This document shows positions 20,676 to 28,940 of a stretch of 64,000 bases of DNA, in pieces (positions within the stretch are counted from its first letter, which is position 1; every line of letters begins with the position of its first letter). Under the pieces are notes generated by a model, which was given only the letters and a program-made list of their open reading frames with translations, searched no databases and was not told the origin of the DNA. The translations under genes and the position numbers were made by a program. The DNA is from Phycisphaerales bacterium (GTDB lineage Bacteria > Planctomycetota > Phycisphaerae > Phycisphaerales > UBA1924): positions 1 through 64,000 of the forward strand of contig JAVJVK010000007.1 in NCBI GenBank assembly GCA_040221175.1, written 5' to 3'.

Positions 20676-22447
20676 GCGACGAGCAGCCGCAAGACAAGGA
20701 GCAGACGCCACCGCCGGTCACCCGGATCGGCGATGTGCTCGTGGGCAGCGGCGTCATCACCGAGGAACAGCTCGGCGCAGCCTTGGAGCGTCAACAGGCC
20801 GAAGGCACGCTGCTGGGCGAGATCCTCGTCGAAGAGGGCATTATCTCGCCGGCCACGCTGGTGCACACGCTCGGCCAGCACCTGGATTTGCCCTCGTGCG
20901 TGTTGCGCCACGGCCTGGTGGATCCCGAGCTGCTCCAGGTCGTCACCGCCGACGTAGCGCACGAACTGGGCGTGATGCCCATGTTCCGCATCCGAGATGA
21001 GATGACCGTGGCGATGGCCGAGCCGCAGTCGCTACCGACCATCGATCGCCTGACGCAGATCACCGGCTGCCGCATACGACCGGTGCTGGCACTGCGCGGC
21101 AACATCGAAGAATTCATCGAGAAGTACGCCCAGAACCAGGCCAACCTGACGGCCTTCCTCTCCCAGCTCCGCGAATCGGACGTGGAGGTCTTCGATAAGG
21201 AGAACGTCGACGAGGAAGAGCCCGAAGGCGACCTGGCCAAGATCATCGCCGGCAGCCCGATCGTGAACCTCGTCAACATGGCGGTGCTAACGGCCATCCG
21301 CGATCGAGCCAGCGACATCCACATCGAGCCCAGCCACAAGGGCACGCGCATCCGATACCGGATCGACGGCACGCTTCGCGACCTCATGCGTCCGCCCCAG
21401 GGCATGCACTCGGCCATCGCCTCGCGCGTCAAGATCCTGGCCAAGCTCGACATCGCGGAGAAGCGCATGCCGCAGGAGGGCCGCATCCGCATCATGGCCG
21501 AGGGCCGCGAGGTCTCGCTCCGCGTGTCCAGCATCCCCACGCTGCTGGGCGAGAAGCTGGTGATCCGCATCCTCGATCGCGACAATCTGAATTCGAGCCT
21601 GGCCGACCTGGGCATCCGTCCCGAACTGATGATGACCATCACGCGGATGCTGCGCAAGCCCTACGGCCTCATGCTCGTGACCGGGCCGACGGGCAGCGGC
21701 AAGTCGACGACGCTTTATTCGGCGCTGGAACTGCTCAGCAGTCCCGAGCGCAACATCGTGACGGTCGAAGACCCGGTGGAGTACCAGCTCGACCTGATCA
21801 ATCAGATCCAGGTTCAGGAGGCCATTGGGCTGAGCTTCGCCAAGGCTCTACGCAGCATCCTGCGGCAGGACCCCGACGTGATCATGGTGGGCGAGATCCG
21901 AGACCAGGATACCGCGCGCGTCGCCACACAGGCCGCCATCACGGGCCACGTCGTGCTCGCAACCCTGCATACCAACGATGCGCCCGGCGCCGTCGAGCGA
22001 CTGCTGGACATGGGCATCGAGCCCTATCTGCTCAGCGGCGCGCTCAATGGCGTCATCGCCCAGCGCCTGGCTCGCACGATCTGCCAGCACTGCGCCACGC
22101 GTTACTACCCCGACGACAACCTGCTGGCCGAAGCGGGCATCGCCGACGAAGCGCGCACCCCCTTCCGCCGCGGCCTGGGCTGTCAGCACTGCCACGACAC
22201 CGGCTTCCAGGGTCGCCTGGGCATCTACGAGGTGATGGAGGTCACCCCGCCCATCCGCCGGCTGGTGCACGCGGGCGCTTCATCAATGGAACTCCGCGAG
22301 GCATTCTTCAAGGGCGGCGGTAAGTCGCTGCGCGAGGAGGCAGTGCTCGTGGCCAAGCGCGGCTCGACCAGCCTCGAAGAAGCCCTGCGCGTAACCCGGA
22401 GCGACGACGATCTCGATTCCGGCAAGCCCGTGGAGGCGGCAGCATGA
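20672..22447 (+). CDS. pilB: Type IV pilus/type II secretion assembly ATPase (PilB/GspE) with MshEN-like domain
   Basis: The 591-residue hexameric ATPase would power fibre assembly from the inner membrane. GTG 20672 overlaps the STAS stop. The N-terminus (about 18-75) has two repeats of the pattern R/L-(I/L)-G-x-x-L-x-x-x-G-(I/V)-I, namely RIGDVLVGSGVITEEQL and LLGEILVEEGIISPATL, matching the c-di-GMP-binding MshEN domain. The motor domain has Walker A GPTGSGKSTTLY with Lys344, Asp box VEDPVEY, Walker B DPDVIMVGEIRD and His box TGHVVLATLHTND. Two CxxC pairs (CQHC, CQHC) form the zinc site. Confidence 0.95.
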   Translation: MSDEQPQDKEQTPPPVTRIGDVLVGSGVITEEQLGAALERQQAEGTLLGEILVEEGIISPATLVHTLGQHLDLPSCVLRHGLVDPELLQVVTADVAHELGVMPMFRIRDEMTVAMAEPQSLPTIDRLTQITGCRIRPVLALRGNIEEFIEKYAQNQANLTAFLSQLRESDVEVFDKENVDEEEPEGDLAKIIAGSPIVNLVNMAVLTAIRDRASDIHIEPSHKGTRIRYRIDGTLRDLMRPPQGMHSAIASRVKILAKLDIAEKRMPQEGRIRIMAEGREVSLRVSSIPTLLGEKLVIRILDRDNLNSSLADLGIRPELMMTITRMLRKPYGLMLVTGPTGSGKSTTLYSALELLSSPERNIVTVEDPVEYQLDLINQIQVQEAIGLSFAKALRSILRQDPDVIMVGEIRDQDTARVATQAAITGHVVLATLHTNDAPGAVERLLDMGIEPYLLSGALNGVIAQRLARTICQHCATRYYPDDNLLAEAGIADEARTPFRRGLGCQHCHDTGFQGRLGIYEVMEVTPPIRRLVHAGASSMELREAFFKGGGKSLREEAVLVAKRGSTSLEEALRVTRSDDDLDSGKPVEAAA

Positions 22448-23655
22448 AGTGGCGTTATGTTGGCTACGAGACCAGCGGCGCGCCCAAGCGCGGCGTCATC
22501 GAAGCCGCCGACAAGGCGGACGCGCGAGACAAGCTCCGGGAGCGCGACATCATCGTGCTCGAGATCGCTCAGGATGCAGGCCGCGGCACCACGGGGCGTC
22601 GCATCAAGGGCTCCCGGGGCAAGCTGGCGGACATCTCGCAGTTCATGCGCCACATGTCGGTGTTGATTGCCTCCGGCACGCCGCTCTCTGAGGGCGTCGA
22701 AGCCATGGCGGGCCAGACGCGCGACGAGAAGTTTAAGGCCGTGCTCAAGCGCCTGCAGGCGGACATCGAGTCGGGCACGCCACTGTCCGAGGCCATGGGC
22801 GTTCATCCGGGCTACTTCGACGAAGTATGCCGTGCGATGGTTGCCGCGGGCGAATCGAGCGGCCGGCTGGGCGACATGCTCGAGCGTGTGTCTTCGCTCA
22901 TGCGTCAGAAGCTGGCGATGCGACGCGCCATCGTCGGCGCGATGATCTACCCATGCATCCTCATCGGCATCGGCTTCATCGTCGTGCTCGTGATGCTGGT
23001 GATGGTGTTCCCGCGGTTCGAGGCCATGTTCGAGTCGCTGGACACGCCAGTCCCACCGAGTACGCAGCTGTTCCTCTGGCTCAGCACGATGCTACGCACC
23101 TATTGGTGGGCATGGCTGGCCGGGCTCGTGCCCGCCGCGCTGCTGGCCCGCTTCGCATTGATGCAGCCAGCGACGTCGCGTCTGATCGAGAAGGCCCTGC
23201 TGCGGACGCCCAAGCTGGGCGATATCGCACGCTCGATCGCCAGCGCCCGGCTGTCGCGGATGGTCTCGCTCCTGCTGGACAGCCATCTTCCGCTCCTGGA
23301 CGTGCTTTCGCTGTGCGCCGGTTCGATGCGCAGCCCCGAGTATGCCGCCCTGCTCAGAGAGGCGCACGACGCCGCCGAGGTCGGCCAGCCCATCAGCACG
23401 GTCCTGGAAGATACCGACCTGCTCCACGGCCTGGTGCGTGAGGGCGTGCGCACGGGCGAACGCACGGGGCGCATGGGCATGATGCTCGGCAACGTTGCGG
23501 ACTTTCTGGAAGAGGAGAACGAAGCCACGTTGAAGGCGTTGAGCGCCATCATCGAACCGCTCTTGCTCGTGACGCTGGGCCTGGTCGTCGGGGGCATCGC
23601 CACGAGCATGTTCCTTCCGCTGTTCGATCTCACCGCCTCGGCCGGGGCCCCGTAA
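22444..23655 (+). CDS. pilC: Type IV pilus/type II secretion inner-membrane platform protein (PilC/GspF)
   Basis: The 403-residue protein overlaps the ATPase gene by 4 bases (ATGA). It has the duplicated GspF domain: the first copy with FMRHMSVLIASGTPLSEGVEAM and the second with SARLSRMVSLLLDSHLPLLDVL. Three membrane helices follow the family layout: about 168-190 (IYPCILIGIGFIVVLVMLV), about 215-235 and about 373-395 at the C-terminus (LLLVTLGLVVGGIATSM). It couples the ATPase to pilin extraction. Confidence 0.94.
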   Translation: MKWRYVGYETSGAPKRGVIEAADKADARDKLRERDIIVLEIAQDAGRGTTGRRIKGSRGKLADISQFMRHMSVLIASGTPLSEGVEAMAGQTRDEKFKAVLKRLQADIESGTPLSEAMGVHPGYFDEVCRAMVAAGESSGRLGDMLERVSSLMRQKLAMRRAIVGAMIYPCILIGIGFIVVLVMLVMVFPRFEAMFESLDTPVPPSTQLFLWLSTMLRTYWWAWLAGLVPAALLARFALMQPATSRLIEKALLRTPKLGDIARSIASARLSRMVSLLLDSHLPLLDVLSLCAGSMRSPEYAALLREAHDAAEVGQPISTVLEDTDLLHGLVREGVRTGERTGRMGMMLGNVADFLEEENEATLKALSAIIEPLLLVTLGLVVGGIATSMFLPLFDLTASAGAP

Positions 23656-23670
23656 CCAAGGAACGCAGTC

Positions 23671-24552
23671 ATGGGCTCGATCCGTACAGGCCTGGACATC
23701 ACCCCCACCACGATCACCGCGGCTCAAGTCAGCCTGACCCGGCGCGGGTGGTCGTTGCGTTGCAGCGCGAGCATGGCTCGTCGCTCAGACGACGGGGACG
23801 TGACCTCGGAAGAGGCGATCGAGCTCGAGTCACTGCTGTTTCGACATGGGTTTGCGCCTGCCCCATGCGTGATCAATGCGCCCGAGGCGGCGCTGAAGAC
23901 GACGACCCTGGAGCTCCCGCCGGTTACGTCGGGCGCGCCCGTCGACCAACTCGCGCGGGCCGAGTTCGCGCGTCGGAGCAAGATGGAGGCAGGATCATTC
24001 GAGCTGTCGTATTGGGCCCTACCCACGCCGGGGCGGGCCGTTCAGGCAATGGCCGTTGGATGCGATATTGCCACGACCGACCAGGTTATCGAATCGCTTG
24101 AATCCGCCGGCTTGGGCGTGGCGGGCGTCGATGATCCCTCGCGGGCACTCGGACGCGTGCTGGCCGGCGCGCCGGCGGCCGCCACCGTGCGGGTTGGCGC
24201 ACGGCTTGAAGACTGGGGCACCCGCATCGTCGTCCTCCACAACAGCACCCTCCTGTATGCCCGAACGCCCACTGGCTTGCGGCTGGACGGCGAGTACGGC
24301 GAGATGGAAGTCGCTCGACGGCTGGCGACCGAGATCGAGGCCTGCATCGCCTTTGCGCGACATCGATCGCGTTCGCACGCTCCGGCGGCAATCAGCGTGC
24401 TGGGCGCAGCAAGCACACGCGCCACGATCATGGAGGCCATGTCGCGACGCTTCAGCCAGGCCTTGGCTCAGCCGCTGGATGGGCGGGGGCAGGAGATCGA
24501 CGGAACCCTTGCCGGCGCGATCGGCCTTGCGCTCATGGAGGATCTGGCATGA
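23671..24552 (+). CDS. pilM: PilM-like actin-fold pilus assembly protein
   Basis: The 293-residue protein starts at ATG 23671. It has the N-terminal phosphate-1-like SIRTGLDITPTTITAAQVSL, a central LELPPVTSGAPVDQLARAEFARRSK segment resembling the PilM LPPxxxxxLxxxxxxE stretch, and a C-terminal SVLGAAST plus GAIGLALM. It is shorter than classical PilM (about 350). Its position directly before PilN/PilO-like genes supports the call. It would be cytoplasmic and bind the N-terminal tail of the PilN-like protein. Confidence 0.8.
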   Translation: MGSIRTGLDITPTTITAAQVSLTRRGWSLRCSASMARRSDDGDVTSEEAIELESLLFRHGFAPAPCVINAPEAALKTTTLELPPVTSGAPVDQLARAEFARRSKMEAGSFELSYWALPTPGRAVQAMAVGCDIATTDQVIESLESAGLGVAGVDDPSRALGRVLAGAPAAATVRVGARLEDWGTRIVVLHNSTLLYARTPTGLRLDGEYGEMEVARRLATEIEACIAFARHRSRSHAPAAISVLGAASTRATIMEAMSRRFSQALAQPLDGRGQEIDGTLAGAIGLALMEDLA

Positions 24553-25112
24553 TGGGCACGAACCTTCTGCCACAACACCGCGTCAATGCGCGCCGCCTCC
24601 GACGTTGCATCTCGGCATGGACGGGTACGCTCGGCTGCCTCGGCCTGCTGGTCGGCGCCGGATTGGTTGCTGCCCTGGCGACGCGTGCGCAGCCGCCCGC
24701 GATGCCCGCGGGGCTGACCCAGCAAGCCGAATCGCTCGAAGCCGAATTGCAGGCCACACGGGAGGAGATCGCCATCCTCAAGGCCACGCGGATGGCCCGG
24801 AACCGGGCGGCGGCGTCGCTTCGGTGGGATCCGCTCCTGGACATCATCGCCGCGCACACCGGAACAGACGTCCGCCTGCAATCGATCAACGTGCAACCCC
24901 GTCGTGGCCTCACGGGCACGTGGTCGCTGTCGATGGCAGGGAGCGCCGCCACCAAGCAACACGCCGCCGACCTGGCGGCACGCTTGGATGCAACCGGGCT
25001 GTTCGAGAGCGTTCGGCACGCCGTCACGTCGCCAAGAACGCCCAGCGATCGACCCGGCTTCTCGATCGAGTGCGTCATTGCGCCCAAGGCAACGACAGGA
25101 GGCGCCCCATGA
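24549..25112 (+). CDS. PilN-like pilus assembly protein
   Basis: The 187-residue protein overlaps PilM by 4 bases. A short basic cytoplasmic tail starting with NLLPQHRVNARRLRR matches the PilN motif NLLPxR that docks on PilM. One membrane helix (about 26-46) is followed by a coiled-coil stretch (LTQQAESLEAELQATREEIA) and a periplasmic domain with a ferredoxin-like pattern. The motif and the gene order make the call good despite low sequence conservation in this family. Confidence 0.82.
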   Translation: MMGTNLLPQHRVNARRLRRCISAWTGTLGCLGLLVGAGLVAALATRAQPPAMPAGLTQQAESLEAELQATREEIAILKATRMARNRAAASLRWDPLLDIIAAHTGTDVRLQSINVQPRRGLTGTWSLSMAGSAATKQHAADLAARLDATGLFESVRHAVTSPRTPSDRPGFSIECVIAPKATTGGAP

Positions 25113-25726
25113 GCCAGGCGCCGAACCACAAGCCAGTCCATACGCGCATCATGCCAGGCCATATCCATGGTCTGGGTGCAGTGGGCCTCCTCACACTCGG
25201 GGGCATTGCGTACGCGTTTGGCATCTCGCCGTCGTTACGCGCAGAGGCCCAGGCCGCCGCTCAGCGAGAGGCCATCGTGCGGGCCGGTGAACGCGTGCGA
25301 GCGCTGCGGCAGGATCTCGGCGACGCGCAGGTCGAGCTCGACTCGCTGGAGTCCGTGGTCGGCGACGGACCGCTGGAAAGCGAACGACTGGTGGGCCGGC
25401 TGACGGAGGTTGCCGCGGATTTCGGCCTGACGCCCATGGGTGTGGATCGCTCAAGCACCGAGTCAGCGGGCGATCTCGTCCAGACGCGGCTGACGCTCAA
25501 TGCTGTGGGATCGTTCTCGGACATCGATGCGTTCGTTTCGGGCTTGCGTGCGCAGGTCCCCACGGCGTCGATCGATGGCTTTGCGATCGTACCGGCCCCG
25601 ATGGAGTCCCAGGGCCTGGCATTGGTGGCGACCGTGCTGGTATATGCGCCCCAGCCGTCAGCCTCGGACGCATCGACCGCGCGAGCCAACGAATCCGCTC
25701 GATCGGAAGTCCAGCCGGATCGATAG
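25109..25726 (+). CDS. PilO-like pilus assembly protein
   Basis: The 205-residue protein starts at ATG 25109 after AGGAGG and overlaps the previous stop by 4 bases. A membrane helix at about 20-42 (IHGLGAVGLLTLGGIAYAFGI) is followed by a coiled coil (about 50-85) and a periplasmic domain with SFSDIDAFVSGLRAQVPTAS, resembling the PilO pattern of a short FPxxL-like helix after a beta-strand. With PilN it would form the inner-membrane alignment complex. Confidence 0.78.
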   Translation: MSQAPNHKPVHTRIMPGHIHGLGAVGLLTLGGIAYAFGISPSLRAEAQAAAQREAIVRAGERVRALRQDLGDAQVELDSLESVVGDGPLESERLVGRLTEVAADFGLTPMGVDRSSTESAGDLVQTRLTLNAVGSFSDIDAFVSGLRAQVPTASIDGFAIVPAPMESQGLALVATVLVYAPQPSASDASTARANESARSEVQPDR

Positions 25727-25736
25727 CTTTGGCGAC

Positions 25737-26285
25737 ATGGCACTGAACAAGGAACGCAAGGTACTGCTGGGACTGCTCGGCTCGGCTGGCTTGATCCTGG
25801 CCATCGATCAACTCCTGCTGTCGCCGCCCAGTGGCGCGCAAGCGAGCAATGCAAACCCGACTGTGCCGACGCCAGCCGACTCCGTGCCTGCTTCGTCGTC
25901 CGATACGTCAACGCCCGTCTCGACGGGCACGGGCCTCTCCGAACAGGCCGCCCGGCAATGGAACGAGAAGCTGCACGCCGCACTGGATGAGCATGAGGTC
26001 ACGCCCGACCTCGACCCCTTCACCGAGGTCGTCCATTCCGCGGATGACGCAGGCGAAGCGGGCCCGATGTCCGTTGAGGCCTTCCTGAGCCAGCATCAAC
26101 TCTCTTTGGTACTCCTGAGCGGGGACACCAGCGTTGCGATGGTGAACGGCAAGCCCGTCCGTCTGGGCGAAGAGATCGAGGGTTATCGGCTGATTCGCGT
26201 GGATTCGCGCTCGGCCGTCTTCCAGTCGGGGACCCAGACGGCGGAACTGTCGCTGCCGAAGCAGACCAGCGGGGGCACGCCATAA
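25737..26285 (+). CDS. PilP/GspC-like periplasmic protein
   Basis: The 182-residue protein begins at ATG 25737, 10 bases after the PilO-like stop. A membrane helix (about 9-27, VLLGLLGSAGLILAIDQLLL) is followed by a disordered Ser/Thr/Pro linker (about 32-65) and a C-terminal small beta domain (about 115-175: LSLVLLSGDTSVAMVNGKPV, YRLIRVDSRSAVFQSGTQT), the fold pattern of the GspC HR or PilP domains that bind secretin. The sequence match is weak and the call rests largely on layout and position. Confidence 0.7.
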   Translation: MALNKERKVLLGLLGSAGLILAIDQLLLSPPSGAQASNANPTVPTPADSVPASSSDTSTPVSTGTGLSEQAARQWNEKLHAALDEHEVTPDLDPFTEVVHSADDAGEAGPMSVEAFLSQHQLSLVLLSGDTSVAMVNGKPVRLGEEIEGYRLIRVDSRSAVFQSGTQTAELSLPKQTSGGTP

Positions 26286-26430
26286 GCAGAGCGTGCGGCT
26301 TGTAGTGATTATGCGGGCCGGATTCGTCGATCAGTTGCTCGTGCGGAGTGGATTCGTGTTCGATTCGTGTCGATGACACAACAGGAAAGCACACCAGGGC
26401 CCATCGAGGCTCGTTTCGGAGGTTAGCACC
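26286..26430 (+). other. Gap before the major pseudopilin gene
   Basis: This 145-base gap is the only sizeable break in the pilus-like operon. It contains a near direct repeat of GATTCGTGT and a small GTGTC/GACAC hairpin at 26367-26379. A separate promoter for high expression of the pseudopilin is plausible but no clear -35/-10 pair is visible. Confidence 0.4.
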
Positions 26431-26910
26431 ATGGTTGTTGGGATGATGCGCACACGTCGGGCTGGCTTCAGCTTGATCGAGTTGGTGATCGTGATTGCGA
26501 TCCTGGGAATTCTGGCGGCCGTGGCCGTGCCTCGCATGAGCCGCGGTGCCGCCGGCGCCACGTCTTCGCGACTGCGCGCCGATCTGTCGACGATGCGTAG
26601 TGCGCTCGAGCTGTACTACGCCGAGCACAACAACACGTACCCGGCGGTCGCCGACTTCGAGAACGCACTGATCAATCAGTACACCGACGTCGACGGCAAC
26701 CTGAACGCGACCAAGACGGGCGTGTTCATCTATGGGCCGTACCTGAAGGAAGTGCCCACCATCCAGGTGGGTCCGCAGAAGGGCAATAACGGCGTGGCGG
26801 CTGCCGACGCGGCCGGCATCGCCTGGCTGTACAACGAGACGACCGGCGAGATCACGCCCAACACCGGTACCGCGACGGATGACACCGGCACGCTGTACTC
26901 GACCTATTGA
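26431..26910 (+). CDS. Major type II pseudopilin/type IV pilin (GspG-like)
   Basis: The 159-residue prepilin starts at ATG 26431 after GGAGG. The leader MVVGMMRTRRAG is cut before FSLIELVIVIAILGILAAVA, with Glu at +5. The rest has an LSTMRSALELYYAEHNNTYP segment like GspG, where a helix is followed by a Tyr-Pro turn. It is probably the main fibre subunit because it is GspG-like and follows a gap with its own strong ribosome site. Confidence 0.88.
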   Translation: MVVGMMRTRRAGFSLIELVIVIAILGILAAVAVPRMSRGAAGATSSRLRADLSTMRSALELYYAEHNNTYPAVADFENALINQYTDVDGNLNATKTGVFIYGPYLKEVPTIQVGPQKGNNGVAAADAAGIAWLYNETTGEITPNTGTATDDTGTLYSTY

Positions 26911-26917
26911 TCCGATC

Positions 26918-27376
26918 ATGACCCGGCGTCGTGGCTTCACGCTTGTGGAGCTCGTCGTCGTCCTGGTGATCATTGGTGCGCTCGCGGGCCTCGCGCTGCC
27001 GGCTTACGGCAGCGCGGTGGCCCGGTATCGCTTGCAGTCGGCCGCCCACCAGCTACGGGGTGACCTGGACCGTGCCCTGACGTATGCCAGGGCGACCGGG
27101 ACGGAGGTAACCGTGCAGTTCGACGCGGCGAACCATCTCGTCACGTTCACGGGCATGCCGGCTGGTAGGGTGGGCGGGCCCGACCTGGTGCTCGACCTGC
27201 GATCGGGGCCGATGGACGCCCGGATCAGCGCCGTCGACTTTTCGGGCAACGACTTCTACACCATCTCGGGCTTCGGTGTGCCGTCCTCGGGCGGCAGCGT
27301 CACGCTGCGCAACGGCGAGGGCGGCGTGGTGCTCGTCGTCGACGCCGTGACGGGCCTTGCGAGTGCGTCCCCATGA
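26918..27376 (+). CDS. GspH-like minor pseudopilin
   Basis: The 152-residue prepilin starts at ATG 26918, 7 bases after the previous stop. Leader MTRRRG is followed by FTLVELVVVLVIIGALAGLA. The next stretch (LQSAAHQLRGDLDRALTYAR) is the GspH/FimT-type helix, followed by a beta-rich domain. An ATG at 26879 is in frame but lies within the upstream gene. Confidence 0.88.
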   Translation: MTRRRGFTLVELVVVLVIIGALAGLALPAYGSAVARYRLQSAAHQLRGDLDRALTYARATGTEVTVQFDAANHLVTFTGMPAGRVGGPDLVLDLRSGPMDARISAVDFSGNDFYTISGFGVPSSGGSVTLRNGEGGVVLVVDAVTGLASASP

Positions 27377-28314
27377 TGCACGCCGCCAGACGTGGACTCT
27401 CGCTGGCCGAGCTGCTGGTCGCCATGGCCATCAGCACGATCGTGCTTGGCGGCGCAGTCGCGGCAATCGGCATGGCCGGCCGGACCTTCCAGTCGGCAAC
27501 GAGCGGCTTGCAGGCCACGCCCGCGCTGGATGGCCTGGCGCGGATGTCGGCGGACCTGGAACTGGCGCTTCGGTTCGAGGAACGAACCGCCACGGGCGTG
27601 GCCTTCTACGTGCCCGATCGCACCGGTGATGGCGCCCCGGACCTGCTGCGATATGCCTGGGGAGGCAACGACGGCGATCCGATCACCCTCTCGCTCAATG
27701 GTTCGCCGGCGTCGACGGTCGTCCCCTCAGTATCAGGCATGTCGCTGGCGTACCTGGTTGCCAGCGTGCCGGCCGATCCGATGTGGGCGGTGCCCACGCC
27801 CTCGGTCTCGGACACGAAGGTCTTCGACCGCGGCTACACCGGCAGCGGAACGGTGCACACACTCTCGCTCATGTCGTCGGTGGCGGCCATCATCCAGCCG
27901 GTGCCTGGCGGCTCGGACAACCGCTTCCGTGTGACGCGAGCCAAGGTGCGGATGCAGGGCAAGGCGTTGGGAAGCGACGTCTCCATCGCCTTGCACCGGG
28001 TCAACATGATGACCGCCAGGCCCGATCCCGCGGCCATTGTGGCGACGACGGTGCGTCAGGCCGACCTGCCCGACACGATGCAGGACGTCGAAGTTGAGTT
28101 GCCCAACACGGTGGAGTTCAGCGAGGGCGACTTCATCGCCATCGTGGTCTCCCAGAATCTTGTTACCTCGGCGGGCGAGGTCGCGCTGGAGCCGTCGCCC
28201 CAGTACCTCACTGACGGATGGATCGCAACGACCGACCTGCTGGGTCAATGGAAGATCAACGCCACGAAGGACCTGGCGATCCAGGTCTACGCCGAGACGT
28301 GGGAGACGCCATGA
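27373..28314 (+). CDS. Minor prepilin (GspJ/PilW-like)
   Basis: The 313-residue protein overlaps the previous stop by 4 bases. Leader MMHAARRG precedes LSLAELLVAMAISTIVLGGA with Glu at +5. Length, the ALDGLARMSADLELALRF helix and the large beta-rich C-terminus fit the GspJ/PilW type, but the family match is loose. Residues about 180-280 hold an extra extended beta domain with FRVTRAKVRMQGKALGSDV. Confidence 0.78.
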   Translation: MMHAARRGLSLAELLVAMAISTIVLGGAVAAIGMAGRTFQSATSGLQATPALDGLARMSADLELALRFEERTATGVAFYVPDRTGDGAPDLLRYAWGGNDGDPITLSLNGSPASTVVPSVSGMSLAYLVASVPADPMWAVPTPSVSDTKVFDRGYTGSGTVHTLSLMSSVAAIIQPVPGGSDNRFRVTRAKVRMQGKALGSDVSIALHRVNMMTARPDPAAIVATTVRQADLPDTMQDVEVELPNTVEFSEGDFIAIVVSQNLVTSAGEVALEPSPQYLTDGWIATTDLLGQWKINATKDLAIQVYAETWETP

Positions 28315-28940
28315 GCAAGAGACGGGCGACATCGCGTTCGGGCTTCTCGATCATCGAGGCAACACTGGCCACCCTGCTCATCGGCACGACGCTGGTGGCC
28401 GCGATGAACGTCTCAGCGGCCGCCCATCGCGCCAGCGCCGACGCGAATCATCGACGCGATGCGTTGCGGTTGGCCCATGTGCTCATGGCCGAGATCATGG
28501 CCCATCCCGCCTCGGGCACCGACGCGACCAACGCCGGCGCCGGACCCCGGCTTGCGAACTTCGATCATGTACTGGACTACGTCGGCCTGCGACAGAGCCC
28601 GCCGCTGGACATGCAGGACAACCCACTTGCTTCGAATCGCTGGGCGTGGGGCGTGGACATCACCACTCGTGGCAACGAGACGGTCGACACGCTCACGCTC
28701 GACCTGCGGATGTATCAGATCGTGGTCTTCGTGGAGTTGCCCGATGGTTCGCGCGTGCAGTTGACCGGGCTGCGATCGTCGTCCGACGCGCTCCAGCGCC
28801 CGCCGCTGGTGAATCAGGAGCGCACGGTGCAGGTCCCCATCTCGATCACGCTGCCCGACGGCACAACGCTGACGTCGTCGCCCATGGTGTGGAGCGAGCG
28901 AGCGCCGGCCGGGTCCAAGCCCACGCTGGGGGTGCGATGA
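28311..28940 (+). CDS. Minor prepilin (GspI/PilV-like)
   Basis: The 209-residue protein overlaps the previous stop by 4 bases. Leader MSKRRATSRSG precedes FSIIEATLATLLIGTTLVAA, with Glu at +5, and the Leu/Thr-rich helix typical of PilV/GspI. The rest is a beta-rich domain. Role: part of the tip complex of the pilus or pseudopilus (family knowledge). Confidence 0.78.
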   Translation: MSKRRATSRSGFSIIEATLATLLIGTTLVAAMNVSAAAHRASADANHRRDALRLAHVLMAEIMAHPASGTDATNAGAGPRLANFDHVLDYVGLRQSPPLDMQDNPLASNRWAWGVDITTRGNETVDTLTLDLRMYQIVVFVELPDGSRVQLTGLRSSSDALQRPPLVNQERTVQVPISITLPDGTTLTSSPMVWSERAPAGSKPTLGVR